Source: an uncultured Opitutaceae bacterium (GTDB lineage: Bacteria > Verrucomicrobiota > Verrucomicrobiia > Opitutales > Opitutaceae). Taken from it: DNA of 53,826 nt. Location: positions 1-53,826 of the forward strand of contig CAJBES010000340.1 in NCBI GenBank assembly GCA_903952145.1, in the 5' to 3' direction. This document shows positions 33,496 to 43,594 of this stretch, piece after piece (the stretch's first letter is position 1; each line of letters opens with the position of its first letter). The notes under the pieces were generated by a model. The model was not told where the DNA came from, did no database searches, and saw only the letters and a list, made by a program, of their open reading frames with translations. The position numbers and the translations under genes are program-made.

Positions 33496-33960
33496 CTACT
33501 CCGGCACATAAAACACCTGCACCGCAAACACCACCGGCACGTTCCGTAACAGGAGCGCCAGCTGTGCGGGGCAGCCCAAGTTCACAAACCGGCAACTCAG
33601 CATGTTATCCCGGTGCGCCGGCGAATGCATCCAGGCATCGACCAGGGCTTCCGCTTGCTCCCGTAAGTGCACGGACGTCCGGTGACCGGATCCTGCACCG
33701 GCAGTGCAGCCACGTTTTCCGCCACACTGGCGGGCCGCAGCCCCCGACGCCGCACCCGCTCCCACGGGTCCAGCTGGTCGCGCCGAGGATTGTCATGCCC
33801 AATATTCTGCCGCAGTGCCAACATGAAGGCCTGGTCGGCGGCGCGGCCGTGAGTTGCGTCAGTGACTTCAGTGTCCGCCTGTCGTTACTGGTCCGCGGGC
33901 GCAAGCTTCCCGCGCCCAACCACGCAGAGCTGGCTCGCCACGACGCTGCGCGCCTGTAGC
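33496..33960 (-). pseudogene. CAP-domain (SCP/PR-1-like) gene remnant with frameshift and stop
   Basis: Two frames together spell a CAP domain. Upstream frame: AFMLALRQNIGHDNP, WERVRRRGLRPASVAENVAAL. Downstream frame: REQAEALVDAWMHSPAHRDNML, VVFAVQVFYVPE and stop at 33496. The frame changes near 33665-33680; one extra base there would join TY to REQAEALVDAW. A TAA at 33885-33887 interrupts the region further upstream (KLAPADQ before it), where no signal peptide is recognisable. Either the gene has decayed, or sequencing errors break it; two separate lesions favour decay. Intact CAP proteins are secreted. It lies between the Gfo/Idh gene and the kinase-like gene at 33969. Confidence 0.75.
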
Positions 33961-33968
33961 ATGCCCCC

Positions 33969-35054
33969 ATGCCTGAGGATCCGAGCCCCGTCGTGCCGAC
34001 CGCAAAAAAACCCAGCCTGCCGGTGAGCGACAAGCTGCGGGCCTACCTGCACCGTTACGGGCGCGAGCGCGAATTGCCCGTGAATTACGGACGCCTGCGT
34101 GATTTCCATGAAGCCATGCCCCTCAATGACGCAGCGGGCCAGCCCACGCTCTGGGACACTGTCATCTACCGTGCCGACGAAATGGGCCCGCTCTACGAGG
34201 GGCTCAAGCGCATCTACGCACGCCTGAAGGTCGACGGCAACATGACGGTGATGCAGCACCTTTATGTGGACCGCGTGGACTTCTGCAGTTTTGGCAACTC
34301 CACCCCCTTCCGCATCCGTGTGGTCAATGCCTACAACGACAACCAGGACTACTTCTACGTGAAGAAGGCCGACGCCTCCCGCATCTACGGCCTGGAACTC
34401 GAGCATCTGCTTTCCCCCAGCCGCCTCAACTACCTCACCCATGGCGACACGCTGATCGAGGAGCACATCGCCGGCATCCCGGGCGACGTGTTCATCGAAC
34501 GCTGGATGAACAACCGCGAACTGAAACCCATTCGCCTCGCCAAGGAGCTGGTCAAATTCAACGAGCGGTGTTTTGTGCGCCTGCTTGGCGACATGCGCTC
34601 CTACAACTTCGTCTTTGTCGTCACCCCCGACTTCGAAGAGGCGCAGGTGCGCATCCGCGCGATGGACTTCGACCAGCAGTCCTACAACGGACGGAAAAAC
34701 TTCTACCTCCCGCAGTTTTTCAAGGAAAACGCCCCACTCGTCGCCTACTGCATCCGCCACCTCCGCGTGGAGACCGCCCTGCAATATCAACGCGAGGAAC
34801 AGACCCTCATGCTGCAGCGCGCCGACCTGGCGGCGGTGCGCCTCGGCTATCTGCTCGACGCCATGGTGCGCGATCCGCTCGCTCCGATGGAAAAAGTGCA
34901 CGCCCTGCGCGCGAGCCTCGCGGAACATTACCAGCGGGCAAGCTATCTGAAATGCGCCACGATGGGCGCACTGGTGCGGGAAAATCTTGCCACGCTGCGC
35001 CGCGTGGTCACGGCCCACACCCAACCCGCCGCGTCCACCGGGGCGCGGCCATGA
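33969..35054 (+). CDS. Uncharacterised protein with kinase-like (APH-type) motifs
   Basis: 361 residues, with no close family recognised. There is no signal or membrane segment. Several segments line up in the order expected of a protein-kinase/aminoglycoside-phosphotransferase fold: YFYVKKADASRIYGLELEHLL (a possible ATP Lys and helix Glu), LIEEHIAGIPGDVF near residues 162-175 (hinge-like), GDMRSYN at 207-213 (catalytic loop D-x4-N form) and MDFDQQSY at 232-239 (metal-binding DFD). The classical Gly-rich loop is not obvious. The C-terminal third is helical. The enzymatic role is inference. Codon usage matches the neighbours, and it is followed by the Lys-rich micro-gene. Confidence 0.7.
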   Translation: MPEDPSPVVPTAKKPSLPVSDKLRAYLHRYGRERELPVNYGRLRDFHEAMPLNDAAGQPTLWDTVIYRADEMGPLYEGLKRIYARLKVDGNMTVMQHLYVDRVDFCSFGNSTPFRIRVVNAYNDNQDYFYVKKADASRIYGLELEHLLSPSRLNYLTHGDTLIEEHIAGIPGDVFIERWMNNRELKPIRLAKELVKFNERCFVRLLGDMRSYNFVFVVTPDFEEAQVRIRAMDFDQQSYNGRKNFYLPQFFKENAPLVAYCIRHLRVETALQYQREEQTLMLQRADLAAVRLGYLLDAMVRDPLAPMEKVHALRASLAEHYQRASYLKCATMGALVRENLATLRRVVTAHTQPAASTGARP

Positions 35055-35126
35055 TGTGAAAATAATCACGCCCGGGTCCTGAAAAAAATTTGCCGCCCAG
35101 CGGTTTTGGAAAACACAAAATGAATT

Positions 35127-35155
35127 TTGCCGCGCATTTGTGTTGCGCGTATTCC
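35127..35155 (+). promoter_or_regulatory. Candidate promoter of Lys-rich micro-gene
   Basis: TTGCCG (35127-35132), 17-base spacer, TATTCC (35150-35155). It places a start of transcription near 35162, just ahead of the dyads at 35169-35205. Only partial match to a sigma-70 promoter. Confidence 0.35.
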
Positions 35156-35168
35156 ACGGGCGGTTGAT

Positions 35169-35205
35169 TTACATGAATGTAACTCGCGCACGACTCTGAG
35201 TCGTG
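35169..35205 (+). promoter_or_regulatory. Two dyads in leader of the micro-gene
   Basis: ttacat-ga-atgtaa (35169-35182) and cacgactc-t-gagtcgtg (35189-35205) are perfect inverted repeats within 50-85 bp of the micro-gene start. The first could be an operator, the second an RNA hairpin or a dyad for a dimeric regulator. Confidence 0.45.
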
Positions 35206-35251
35206 GTGAGTCTTTCAACCCTAAGCCCACACAATACGGAGCAATAACAAG

Positions 35252-35305
35252 ATGGCCAAAAAAGCTGCCAAGAAAAAAGTCGCGAAGAAAAAAGCCAAGA
35301 AGTAA
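35252..35305 (+). CDS. 17-residue Lys/Ala-rich micro-protein
   Basis: ATG at 35252, TAA at 35303. The product is MAKKAAKKKVAKKKAKK: 10 Lys, 5 Ala, one Val and Met, resembling the AKK repeats of histone H1-like nucleoid proteins. A purine-rich cggag lies about 12 bp upstream as a possible ribosome site. A strong terminator begins 23 bp after the stop (35329), and a promoter-like stretch and two dyads precede it, so it appears to be a stand-alone transcription unit. It could bind DNA or RNA, or be a leader peptide, or the RNA itself could be the product. Too short for usual gene finders. The conserved signal is the ORF-terminator arrangement; translation is unproven. Confidence 0.6.
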   Translation: MAKKAAKKKVAKKKAKK

Positions 35306-35328
35306 GGCGCTTCGCCAATTAAGAACCT

Positions 35329-35361
35329 GAGCCGCTCCCCTCGTGGAGCGGCTCTCTTTTT
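35329..35361 (+). terminator. Strong Rho-independent terminator of micro-gene
   Basis: Perfect stem gagccgctcc (35329-35338) with ggagcggctc (35345-35354), 6-base loop, followed by tctttttttg. It faces the plus strand, ending the micro-gene unit 23 bp after its stop. The convergent DUF5069 gene stops at 35373. Confidence 0.95.
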
Positions 35362-35372
35362 TTGCCCCCCGG

Positions 35373-35846
35373 CTACTCGATCCGCCCCTCGTCGAAATCC
35401 ATCAGGTCGGTCACGCTCAGGATGTCGGCCGTCCGTTCGGCGCAACCCATGTTGGTGAGCGCCTCTTGCAGGAACTCGCGGCCGTTGGGCGTCATGCCCT
35501 TTTGCACATAGTTCCGGTTCCACCTGGCCACGCGCAGGTCGGCGGGCATGAGGGCCCTTAGCCGGCGGTCGCGCTCGGCGTCATCCAGCCCGGCGTCAAG
35601 GCACTCGTGCACGATTTTTTCCACGGCATTCGGGTCGATGCCAAGGTGCAGGCAGAGAAAACGGTCCATGCCGCGCTTGTAATTTTTGGCGTAGCTGGCC
35701 GGCAGGGCGCCGTGTTCCTTCACGTATTGGCATTTCGCCAGGAACCGTGGCAGGTGCAGCAGGCCCGTGGCCGCATGCGGCACATAGGGCGACGGCAGGC
35801 AGGTGAGAATCTCGCCGGAAGAACCGGGAATGGGCTTGGCAGGCAT
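35373..35846 (-). CDS. DUF5069 protein, copy 2
   Basis: 157 residues from ATG at 35846 (MPAKPIPGSSGEI). It has the family order: LPSPYVPHAATGLLHLPRFLAK, HGALPASYAKNYKRGMDRFLCLHL, RWNRNYVQKGMTPNGREFLQ and VTDLMDFDEGR. Its function is unknown. The shared R.L.K, LP..Y, G.D..L..L and DFDEGR features show it is a paralogue of the gene at 18789. It has a Pro-rich N-terminus and is convergent with the micro-gene. About 740 bp upstream of it hold no gene. Confidence 0.83.
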   Translation of the reverse strand: MPAKPIPGSSGEILTCLPSPYVPHAATGLLHLPRFLAKCQYVKEHGALPASYAKNYKRGMDRFLCLHLGIDPNAVEKIVHECLDAGLDDAERDRRLRALMPADLRVARWNRNYVQKGMTPNGREFLQEALTNMGCAERTADILSVTDLMDFDEGRIE

Positions 35847-36585
35847 CGGCACCCGTCATTTCGCTGCAAAATCCGGTAGCGACAATCCCAATTCCCGCCG
35901 GGCGCAGACCATTTTATCCGCCAAAGACCGCTGATGAATAGCGATCAAGACCCATTGGTAAATTTCTGATCATGGCGCCTAGGGTGCCTTTTGTGACCAA
36001 TCCCTTGGTCGCGTTACCATCCAATAATCATCAGCAGTAATCTGGCCCAAGTCGGCTTGCCCTGCGGGCGTCCCCCACCCCATCCCGCTTCACCCAAGCA
36101 CACTAAAGGGCTTGGTCGATGTGTTCAACGCCTACGCCACGACAACACGGACGCTTACGATGATAAGACGAGCGCTGCGGGCGGTGTCCTCAACGTGAAA
36201 CGCAAGCGCACGATACACCCCAAGCTGCCCATCGCCCGAGTCAGTTGAAACCAGTAACTGGAATATTTTCCACCCGCCCCGGGCCACCGCGGGTGTTCAC
36301 TGAATAAGGAAGGTCATGGCACTTTTCTCTTGGCCTGCTGACCGGTGCCGGAACGCGGCTCTCCCTGGCGTGCCGGAGGACCACCAGCCGGTGGCCGACC
36401 ACCACAGGGCGATAGTCGTCGTTGTCGTTTGCTTCAAAACTGCCCCCCAGCATCGCACGCCCCACTGGTGCCGACGCAGCGCGGCAGCCAGCGGCAGCCC
36501 GTCAGCTCCCAGCCGCGGCGCGTGGCGCCCCTCGCGATGACAACGCAAGGGTGGACCGGCCTGTCGGGACGCCTCGCCCGACCAA
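35847..36585. other. 739-bp gene-free region
   Basis: No open frame is supported on either strand. There is a perfect 6-bp hairpin gaccaa-tccc-ttggtc (35995-36010) and an 11-bp palindrome ccagt-a-actgg (36251-36261). A short minus-strand frame (36241-36465, GGSFEANDNDDYRPVVVGH) has a protein-like feel but no start context or family that I know; it may be a gene remnant. The gltD stop at 36586 lies at its end. Confidence 0.5.
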
Positions 36586-38064
36586 TCACGGGAGATCTGT
36601 CGAGCCCATCAGGTAACGATCACATTCACGGGCCGCTCCTCGCCCCTCATTGATTGCCCACACGACCAAACTCTGCCCTCTACGGCAGTCGCCGGCGGCA
36701 AAGACGCCGGGCAGGCTTGTCGTGAACTTGCCGTGGTCGGCCTTCACGTTACTGCGGGGATCGGTCTCGACGTTGATTTCCTTGAGCAGCGCCTGCTCGG
36801 GCCCGAGAAAGCCCATCGCCAGCAACACGAGCTGCGCAGGGAGTGTCTTCTCCGTGCCGGGCTGCTCCCTGGGGATGAACTGGCCCTTATCGTTCTTCTC
36901 CCACTTGATCTCGACGGTCACGAGTCCCTTCAGGTTGCCCGCCTTGTCGCCGGTGAACTGCTTCACGGTGGTGAGATAAATCCGCGGGTCGGCGCCGAAC
37001 TTCGCGGCGGCTTCTTCCTGACCGTAGTCCAGCTTGTAGACCTTGGGCCACTCGGGCCAGGGATTATCCGCGGCGCGGTCGAGAGGCGGCTGGGGGAGAA
37101 TCTCGATTTGCAGGAGGCTCTTGCAGCCATGGCGCATCGAGGTGCCGACGCAGTCGGTGCCGGTGTCGCCGCCACCGATGACGACAACGTCCTTGCCGGC
37201 GGCGTTGATCGGGCTGGGGCTGCCGGCCAGCACGCCCTTGGTGTTGGCGGTGAGAAACTCCATGGCAAAGTGCACGCCCTGCAGCGTGCGGCCTTCGACG
37301 GGCAGGTCACGCGGTTGGGTGGCTCCCGTGCAGATGACGGTGGCGTCGTATTCCTTGAGAAAAATCTGCGGCTCGACGTTGTCGCCGACATTGGCGTTGC
37401 AGATGAACTTGATGCCCTCCTTTTCCATGAGCTTGATGCGGCGCAGGACAACCTCCTGCTTGTCGAGCTTCATGTTCGGGATGCCATACATGAGCAGGCC
37501 GCCCGGACGGTCGGCGCGCTCAAAGACCGTGACACTGTGCCCCGCAAGGTTGAGTTGCGCGGCCGCGGAGAGCCCGGCCGGACCGGAACCAATGATGGCA
37601 ACTTTCTTGCCCGTGCGCACCCTCGGCGCCTGCGGGAACACCCAGCCCTCGTCCCAACCGCGGTCGGTGATCGCGGCCTCGATATTCTTGATGGTGACAG
37701 GCGGGGTGCTGATGCCGAGCACGCACGAACCCTCGCAGGGCGCCGGGCAGACGCGGCCGGTGAATTCGGGAAAGTTGTTGGTCTTGTGCAGGCGGCCAAG
37801 CGCCTCCTTCCACTGGTTGCGATAGATGAGGTCGTTCCACTCAGGGATGAGGTTGTTGATCGGACACCCGGAGGCCATGCCGCTGATCAGCCGGCCCGTG
37901 TGGCAGAACGGCACGCCGCAGTCCATGCACCGCGCGCCCTGCTGACGGAGCTTCCTGGGCTCCATATGATGATGAAATTCCTTCCAATCGCGCACGCGCT
38001 CGAGCGGCGGGCGGTCGACCGGCAGTTCGCGCAGATATTCGATGAATCCAGTTGGTTTGCCCAT
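36586..38064 (-). CDS. gltD: Glutamate synthase (NADPH) small subunit
   Basis: 492 residues. The N-terminal ferredoxin-like domain has cysteine groups [10 protein letters not shown] and CPAPCEGSC for 4Fe-4S clusters. The FAD loop is [21 protein letters not shown], and [16 protein letters not shown] is the usual GltD segment. The NADPH loop is [37 protein letters not shown] closes the FAD domain. It passes electrons from NADPH to GltB, which makes two glutamates from glutamine and 2-oxoglutarate. It lies 127 bp downstream of gltB on the same strand, forming gltBD. Confidence 0.97.
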   Translation of the reverse strand: MGKPTGFIEYLRELPVDRPPLERVRDWKEFHHHMEPRKLRQQGARCMDCGVPFCHTGRLISGMASGCPINNLIPEWNDLIYRNQWKEALGRLHKTNNFPEFTGRVCPAPCEGSCVLGISTPPVTIKNIEAAITDRGWDEGWVFPQAPRVRTGKKVAIIGSGPAGLSAAAQLNLAGHSVTVFERADRPGGLLMYGIPNMKLDKQEVVLRRIKLMEKEGIKFICNANVGDNVEPQIFLKEYDATVICTGATQPRDLPVEGRTLQGVHFAMEFLTANTKGVLAGSPSPINAAGKDVVVIGGGDTGTDCVGTSMRHGCKSLLQIEILPQPPLDRAADNPWPEWPKVYKLDYGQEEAAAKFGADPRIYLTTVKQFTGDKAGNLKGLVTVEIKWEKNDKGQFIPREQPGTEKTLPAQLVLLAMGFLGPEQALLKEINVETDPRSNVKADHGKFTTSLPGVFAAGDCRRGQSLVVWAINEGRGAARECDRYLMGSTDLP

Positions 38065-38191
38065 GGGGAGATAGCTTTAAGGTGTAATTTTAAAATTTTG
38101 GCCAGAGGGTCAGACTGGGCTTCAAGGTGCAAGCCAGGCTGGTGAAATCGGGTCTTGGTAACTTGGGCTTAAGCTTAAACATACCCGGCCG

Positions 38192-41100
38192 CTAGTTGCC
38201 GCCGACCCGCGAGAGGTCGCGGGCGTTCTCCTCAAAGGCGGCCATGATGGCCTCATCGCCGGTCAGTCCCTGCTCCTTGGCACGTTCGATACAGGCAAGC
38301 ATGCGCTTGTAATCCTTGGGCATGACCTTGACGAATTTCGGCCCATACGCGGCCCAGTCGTCGAGAATGGCCCGGGCGCGCGTGCTCTTGGTGTAGTCAA
38401 AATGCTGTCCGATCAGGGCGCGGATCTCAGAGAGATCCGCCGGATCCTCGAGCCGCTCAAGGCCGACCATCTGGGGGTTGACGCGGGTGGCGAAGTCGCC
38501 GGCCTCGTCGAGCACGTAACCGACACCGCCGGACATGCCGGCGCCAAAGTTGCGCCCCGCCACGCCGATCACAACGACGCGGCCGCCGGTCATATATTCA
38601 CAACCGTTGTCGCCGATGCCTTCGACCACGGCGTCAACCCCGGAGTTGCGGACCGCGAAGCGCTCACCGGCCATGCCACGAATGTATACCTCGCCGGCCG
38701 TGGCGCCATAGAGGGCGACGTTGCCGATGATCAGATTCTCCTCGGCCCTGAAGGTGGCGGCGGGCGACGGATAGACGATGATCTTTCCGCCGGAGAGCCC
38801 TTTGCCGACATAATCATTGGCATCTCCTTCGATGGAAAACGTCATGCCCTTGGTCATGAACGCGCCGAAACTCTGGCCGGCTGAGCCCGTGAAATGGATG
38901 CAGATGGTGTCTTCGGGCAGGCCCTTGGCCCCGTGCTGCTTGGTGATCTCATGGCTGGTAATCGTGCCGACGACACGGTTGACGTTGCGGATGGGCAACG
39001 CGGCGACGACTTTCTCGCCGCGGGTGATCGCCGGCTGGCAGATCTCGAGCAGCGTCGTGAGGTCAAGCGACTTGTCCAGGCCATGGTCCTGTTGGATGGA
39101 ACAGAAGCGACCGACCTCGGACTCGATTTCGGGCGAATAGAGGATGTTGGAAAAATCGAGTCCCTTGGCCTTCCAGTGATTGATGGCGTGCCTCGGCTCG
39201 AGGCAGCCGACCTGGCCAACCATCTCCTCAATGGTGCGGAAGCCGAGCTGTGCCATGAGTTCACGCACTTCCTCGGCGATAAACTTCATGAAGTTCACCA
39301 CATACTCGGGCTTGCCGGTGAATTTCGCGCGGAGCCGCGGATCCTGGGTCGCCACCCCGGTGGGGCAGGTGTTCAGATGGCAGACTCTCATCATGATACA
39401 GCCGGTGGAAACGAGCGGCGCGGTGGCGAAGCCGAATTCCTCGGCGCCGAGCAGCGCGGCGATGACCACATCGCGGCCGGTCTTGAGCTGACCATCGGTC
39501 TCGATCACAATCCGCGAGCGAAGGTTGTTGAGCACGAGCGTCTGGTTGGTTTCGGCGAGACCGAGCTCCCAGGGGAGGCCGGCGTGTTGCAGCGAGGTCT
39601 GTGGCGAGGCGCCAGTCCCGCCATCGTGGCCGGAGATGAGCACGACGTCGGCGTGGGCCTTGGCGACGCCGGCCGCAATGGTGCCGACGCCGACCTCGGA
39701 AACGAGCTTCACGCTCACGCGCGCGTGGCGGTTGGCGTTCTTGAGGTCGTGGATGAGTTCCGCCAGATCCTCGATGGAGTAGATGTCGTGATGCGGCGGC
39801 GGGGAAATGAGGCCCACTCCGGCGGTGGTGTGACGGGTCTTGGCAATCCAGGGGTAAACCTTGGCGCCGGGCAGCTGGCCGCCCTCGCCGGGCTTCGCCC
39901 CCTGCGCCATCTTGATCTGCAACTCCTTCGCGCTGGCAAGATATTCGCTCGTCACGCCAAAGCGGCCGGAAGCCACCTGCTTGATGGCGGAATTCTTTGA
40001 GTCACCCTGCTCGTTGGTCCAAGTGAAACGCTCGGGGTCCTCGCCACCCTCACCCGTGTTGGACTTGCCGCCAATGCGGTTCATCGCAATGGCGAGCGTC
40101 TCATGCGCCTCCTGTGAAATGGAGCCGTAGGACATCGCGCCAGTTTTGAAGCGCTTCATGATGCTCCCGGCCGGTTCGACTTCCTCAAGCGCGATGGGCG
40201 TGGCGGGTTTGAACTCGAGCAGGCTGCGCAGCGTGCAGAGATTCTTGCCCTGCTCGTTGATGAGCTTGGAGAAGTTCTTGAACGTGGCGTAGCTGCCGGT
40301 GCGTGTGGCCTTCTGCAGGTAGTGGATGGATTCCGGCGTGAACAAGTGGGCCTCGCCCTCGGCGCGCCACTGGTAGAGCCCACCGACGGGCAGCACGTGA
40401 CCGTCCACCTGCCGCTCGGGATAGGCCGCATGGTGGCGCGCCAGCACTTCCTGGGCGATCACGTCCAGCCCGATGCCGCCGACCCGGGAAGGAGTCCAGG
40501 TGAAGTAATGGTTGATCACGTCCTGCCGCAGACCGAGTGCCTCGAACACCTGCGCCCCGCGGTAACCCTGGATGGTGGAGATGCCCATCTTGGACATGAC
40601 CTTGATGACGCCCTTGGAGGCAGCCTTCACAAAGTTCTTGCAGGCGGTCTGGTGGTCGATGCCGGTCAGCGAACCTCCCTGGATCAAGTCGTCGATCGTT
40701 TCAAAGGCCACGTAGGGGTTGATGGCACTGACGCCGTAACCGATGAGCAGGGAAAAATGGTGCACCTCGCGGGCCTCGCCGGTCTCAATCACCAGACTGA
40801 TGCGCGTGCGCAGGCCCTCGCGGATGAGGAAATGGTGCAGGCCGGCGACGGCCAGCAGGGCAGGCATGGGCGCAAAGTCACGGCTGACGCCACGGTCGCT
40901 GAGGATGATGACATTGATCTCCTCTTCCTCGATCATACGGCGGGCCATGATGCAGATTTCCTCCATCGATTTTGCGAGGCCCTTCTCGCCGCGAGCGACA
41001 CGGAAAAGGGAGGGCAGCACGCCGACCTTGAGGCCGGGCAGGTCGGTCCGGCGGATTTTCGCAAACTCTTCATTGGTGAGGATCGGCCACTTCAGCTCGA

Positions 41101-42817
41101 CGCGCCGGCACGCGGTCGGCTGCGGGTCGAGTAAATTACCCTCGGAGCCGAGCCGCGTCTCGGCGGAGATGACGATTTCCTCGCGGATGGAATCGATCGG
41201 GGGATTGGTCACCTGCGCGAAGAGCTGTTTGAAATAGTCATAGAGCAGGCGCGGCTTGTTTGAGAGCACGGCGAGGGCGCCGTCATTGCCCATCGATCCG
41301 ATGGCCTCGACCCCAGAGCGCGCCATTGGCGCGAGGATGATGCGCTCGTCCTCATGGGTGTAACCGAAGGCAATCTGACGCTGGAGCAGCGTCTCGTGGT
41401 CGGGCGGTGGGACGGAGGGGGCTTCCGGCAGATCCTCGAGGTGCACGAGGTGTTCCTTGATCCACTCGCGGTAGGGGCGCTCGTTCGCCAGTTGCTGCTT
41501 GATCTCCTCGTCCTCGATGATGCGGCCCTGCTCGGTGTCGACCAGGAAGAGCCGGCCGGGTTGCAGGCGGCCCTTGCGCAGGATATTCTCCGGCGGAATG
41601 TCGAGCACACCGGACTCGGACGCCATGACGACCAACCCGTCCTTGGTGACACAGAAACGCGAAGGCCGCAGGCCGTTGCGGTCGAGGATGGCGCCGATCT
41701 GCCGGCCATCGGTAAAGGCGATAGCCGCGGGACCGTCCCAGGGCTCCATGAGACAGGCGTGGTATTGGTAGAAAGCGCGGCGGGCTTCGTCCATGTGCTG
41801 GTCGCCGGACCAAGGCTCGGGGATCATCATCATCATCGCGTGCGCCAGCGGGCGGCCAGCCAGCACGAGCAACTCGAGGGTGTTGTCGAACATCGCCGAA
41901 TCGCTGCCGTTCGGATTAACAATGGGCAGGGCCTTCTTGATATCCTCGCCGAAGGCCTCGGACTCGAAAAGCGCCTCGCGGGCGTGCATCCAATTGATGT
42001 TGCCGCGCAGGGTGTTGATCTCGCCGTTGTGCGCGATGTAGCGGTAGGGGTGAGCGCGTTCCCAACTGGGGAAGGTGTTGGTGCTGAAACGCGAGTGCAC
42101 GAGCCCGATGCCCGTCTCCATCGCCGGATTGGTGAGATCGGGAAAATACTTCGCGAGCTGGTCGGTCAGCAGCATGCCCTTGTAGACGAGGGTGCGGCAG
42201 GAAAGGCTGGCGATATACCATAACTCGGCGCCGGCCATGGTGGAGGTGCGGATCTCGCTGTAGGCCCGCTTGCGGATGATGTAGAGCTTGCGCTCAAAGA
42301 CCTGGTCATCCGTCACACCGTCACCCCGGCCGATAAAGGCCTGGCGCATGAACGGCTCGCAGGACTTGGCCGTTTCACCGAGTGAGGAGTTATTGGTCGG
42401 GACCGTGCGCCAGCCCAGGAACACCTGGCCCTCAGACTGGACGATCTGCTCGAAGGTTTGCTCGATCCGGCGGCGGACGGTGGGGTTGCGCGGGAGAAAG
42501 ACGAGGCCACAGCTATATTCGCCAGGACCAGGCAGGTTGAAGCGTGTCTTCTTGGTCGCTTCCTGCAGAAACTTGTGTGGCATTTGAAGCAGCACGCCGG
42601 CGCCATCGCCGGTGTTGGGCTCACTGCCGGCGGCACCACGGTGGTCCAGATTGGTCAGCACCTGCAGCGCATCCTGCAAAATCCGGTGCGATTTACGGCC
42701 ATGTATGTCCGCGACGAAACCCACCCCACAGGCATCGTGCTCAAACCAAGGATCGTAGAGGCCCTGCTTGGCGGGCGGGCCGGGAAACTGAGTTGAAGAG
42801 GGGGGCGGGCTGGACAT
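38192..42817 (-). CDS. gltB: Glutamate synthase large subunit
   Basis: 1541 residues from ATG at 42817 ([10 protein letters not shown]); an upstream TTG at 42841 is less likely. Removal of a 29-residue leader would expose Cys30 in [12 protein letters not shown], the Ntn nucleophile of the class II glutamine amidotransferase. [16 protein letters not shown]-type glutaminase segments follow ([19 protein letters not shown]). The central and FMN domains include [29 protein letters not shown] and [15 protein letters not shown]. The 3Fe-4S cysteines are in [19 protein letters not shown] near residue 1140. The C-terminal beta-helix has repeated GxxxxxG turns. It forms the ammonia-assimilating GOGAT with GltD. 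Confidence 0.97.
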   Translation of the reverse strand: MSSPPPSSTQFPGPPAKQGLYDPWFEHDACGVGFVADIHGRKSHRILQDALQVLTNLDHRGAAGSEPNTGDGAGVLLQMPHKFLQEATKKTRFNLPGPGEYSCGLVFLPRNPTVRRRIEQTFEQIVQSEGQVFLGWRTVPTNNSSLGETAKSCEPFMRQAFIGRGDGVTDDQVFERKLYIIRKRAYSEIRTSTMAGAELWYIASLSCRTLVYKGMLLTDQLAKYFPDLTNPAMETGIGLVHSRFSTNTFPSWERAHPYRYIAHNGEINTLRGNINWMHAREALFESEAFGEDIKKALPIVNPNGSDSAMFDNTLELLVLAGRPLAHAMMMMIPEPWSGDQHMDEARRAFYQYHACLMEPWDGPAAIAFTDGRQIGAILDRNGLRPSRFCVTKDGLVVMASESGVLDIPPENILRKGRLQPGRLFLVDTEQGRIIEDEEIKQQLANERPYREWIKEHLVHLEDLPEAPSVPPPDHETLLQRQIAFGYTHEDERIILAPMARSGVEAIGSMGNDGALAVLSNKPRLLYDYFKQLFAQVTNPPIDSIREEIVISAETRLGSEGNLLDPQPTACRRVELKWPILTNEEFAKIRRTDLPGLKVGVLPSLFRVARGEKGLAKSMEEICIMARRMIEEEEINVIILSDRGVSRDFAPMPALLAVAGLHHFLIREGLRTRISLVIETGEAREVHHFSLLIGYGVSAINPYVAFETIDDLIQGGSLTGIDHQTACKNFVKAASKGVIKVMSKMGISTIQGYRGAQVFEALGLRQDVINHYFTWTPSRVGGIGLDVIAQEVLARHHAAYPERQVDGHVLPVGGLYQWRAEGEAHLFTPESIHYLQKATRTGSYATFKNFSKLINEQGKNLCTLRSLLEFKPATPIALEEVEPAGSIMKRFKTGAMSYGSISQEAHETLAIAMNRIGGKSNTGEGGEDPERFTWTNEQGDSKNSAIKQVASGRFGVTSEYLASAKELQIKMAQGAKPGEGGQLPGAKVYPWIAKTRHTTAGVGLISPPPHHDIYSIEDLAELIHDLKNANRHARVSVKLVSEVGVGTIAAGVAKAHADVVLISGHDGGTGASPQTSLQHAGLPWELGLAETNQTLVLNNLRSRIVIETDGQLKTGRDVVIAALLGAEEFGFATAPLVSTGCIMMRVCHLNTCPTGVATQDPRLRAKFTGKPEYVVNFMKFIAEEVRELMAQLGFRTIEEMVGQVGCLEPRHAINHWKAKGLDFSNILYSPEIESEVGRFCSIQQDHGLDKSLDLTTLLEICQPAITRGEKVVAALPIRNVNRVVGTITSHEITKQHGAKGLPEDTICIHFTGSAGQSFGAFMTKGMTFSIEGDANDYVGKGLSGGKIIVYPSPAATFRAEENLIIGNVALYGATAGEVYIRGMAGERFAVRNSGVDAVVEGIGDNGCEYMTGGRVVVIGVAGRNFGAGMSGGVGYVLDEAGDFATRVNPQMVGLERLEDPADLSEIRALIGQHFDYTKSTRARAILDDWAAYGPKFVKVMPKDYKRMLACIERAKEQGLTGDEAIMAAFEENARDLSRVGGN

Positions 42818-42922
42818 GGCAGTGGTCGGCGGAGCGTTCAATGGCGTGGGAAACTGATTTCAGGAGTTGATTTTGTGCCATCCCAAAATGAGGGCGCAAT
42901 GGGAAGCTGTCGGCGCAGACAT

Positions 42923-42956
42923 AAAAAAGGCCGGTCGCAATTTGCGAGAGCCGGCC
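42923..42956 (-). terminator. Rho-independent terminator of glutaredoxin-like gene
   Basis: Outer stem ggccgg/ccggcc (42929-42934 and 42951-42956) with an inner tcgca-att-tgcga stem, followed on the minus strand by six T (plus-strand A-run 42923-42928). It lies between the gene at 42990 and gltB. Confidence 0.85.
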
Positions 42957-42989
42957 GGTGGTGGTGTTGGGGAGGTGGGCTCTCGGCGT

Positions 42990-43325
42990 TCAGAAGAAAC
43001 GGGTGGTTTTAGTGGCCATTTTAGCGTAACCCCCGTCCGCGCAGCCCGCGTTGGTGGGCACTGCGGTCGTGGCATCGGTCGGTTTCACGAGGTCGTTGCT
43101 GAGCAGGTAATTTTCCACTTCCTCGCCGGAGATGTCGGCCAGCATGACTCCGTCGATTTCGACACAGGGCGACAGCGCCTGCCCGGACTTCTGCACCATT
43201 TCCGCGTAGTTGGCGGCGTTGTTGACGATATCGATGTCATCAAAAGCTATCCCGTGCTTTTGGAGCACGGCACGCACGCCGTTGGACCACCCGCAGCGCG
43301 GCTTGAGATAGGCTTTGGTTTTCAT
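42990..43325 (-). CDS. Monothiol glutaredoxin-like protein
   Basis: 111 residues from ATG at 43325 (MKTKAYLKPRCGWSNGVRAVLQKHGIAFDDIDIV). The active site is CGWS (a CxxS monothiol form) near residue 11. The SPCVEIDGVMLADISGEEVENYL segment corresponds to the cis-Pro/TVP region, with SP instead of VP. The C-terminal 30 residues (TNAGCADGGYAKMATKTTRFF) are an extra tail with one Cys not found in ordinary glutaredoxins. It could deglutathionylate or bind Fe-S clusters; the glutathione-binding residues are not complete. It is upstream of gltB on the same strand, with a terminator between. Confidence 0.82.
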   Translation of the reverse strand: MKTKAYLKPRCGWSNGVRAVLQKHGIAFDDIDIVNNAANYAEMVQKSGQALSPCVEIDGVMLADISGEEVENYLLSNDLVKPTDATTAVPTNAGCADGGYAKMATKTTRFF

Positions 43326-43594
43326 TCGATAGGATGGCACAGGTCAAAAGTCGCGCAAGCTATAGGGTGCGATTTTCCTCGGGCAAGATGAAGTTTGGAA
43401 TATCTTAGGCATAACGCCTGCAGACTTATGCCCGCCGCTGTCCGCCACCAAACCGCCTTGCGTCCGGCTTTCCCGCCGGCGGCATGAGCACCGCGCGGCT
43501 AAACGTTGACGGACGTGCTGAAACCTGCCGGATAAATCTAGACGTCACCGGTTGCATGGCAGGCCACCCCTCCCTCCGCCAACCCCGCACCATC

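Noticed and set aside
37043-38145. Long plus-strand frames opposite gltD
   Set aside because: Antisense shadows typical of high-GC DNA; the minus strand has unambiguous GltD motifs.
42875-42880. Possible sigma-54 promoter TGGCAC upstream of gltB
   Set aside because: The TTGC element expected at the correct spacing is missing (CAACT is present), so a sigma-54 promoter is not supported.
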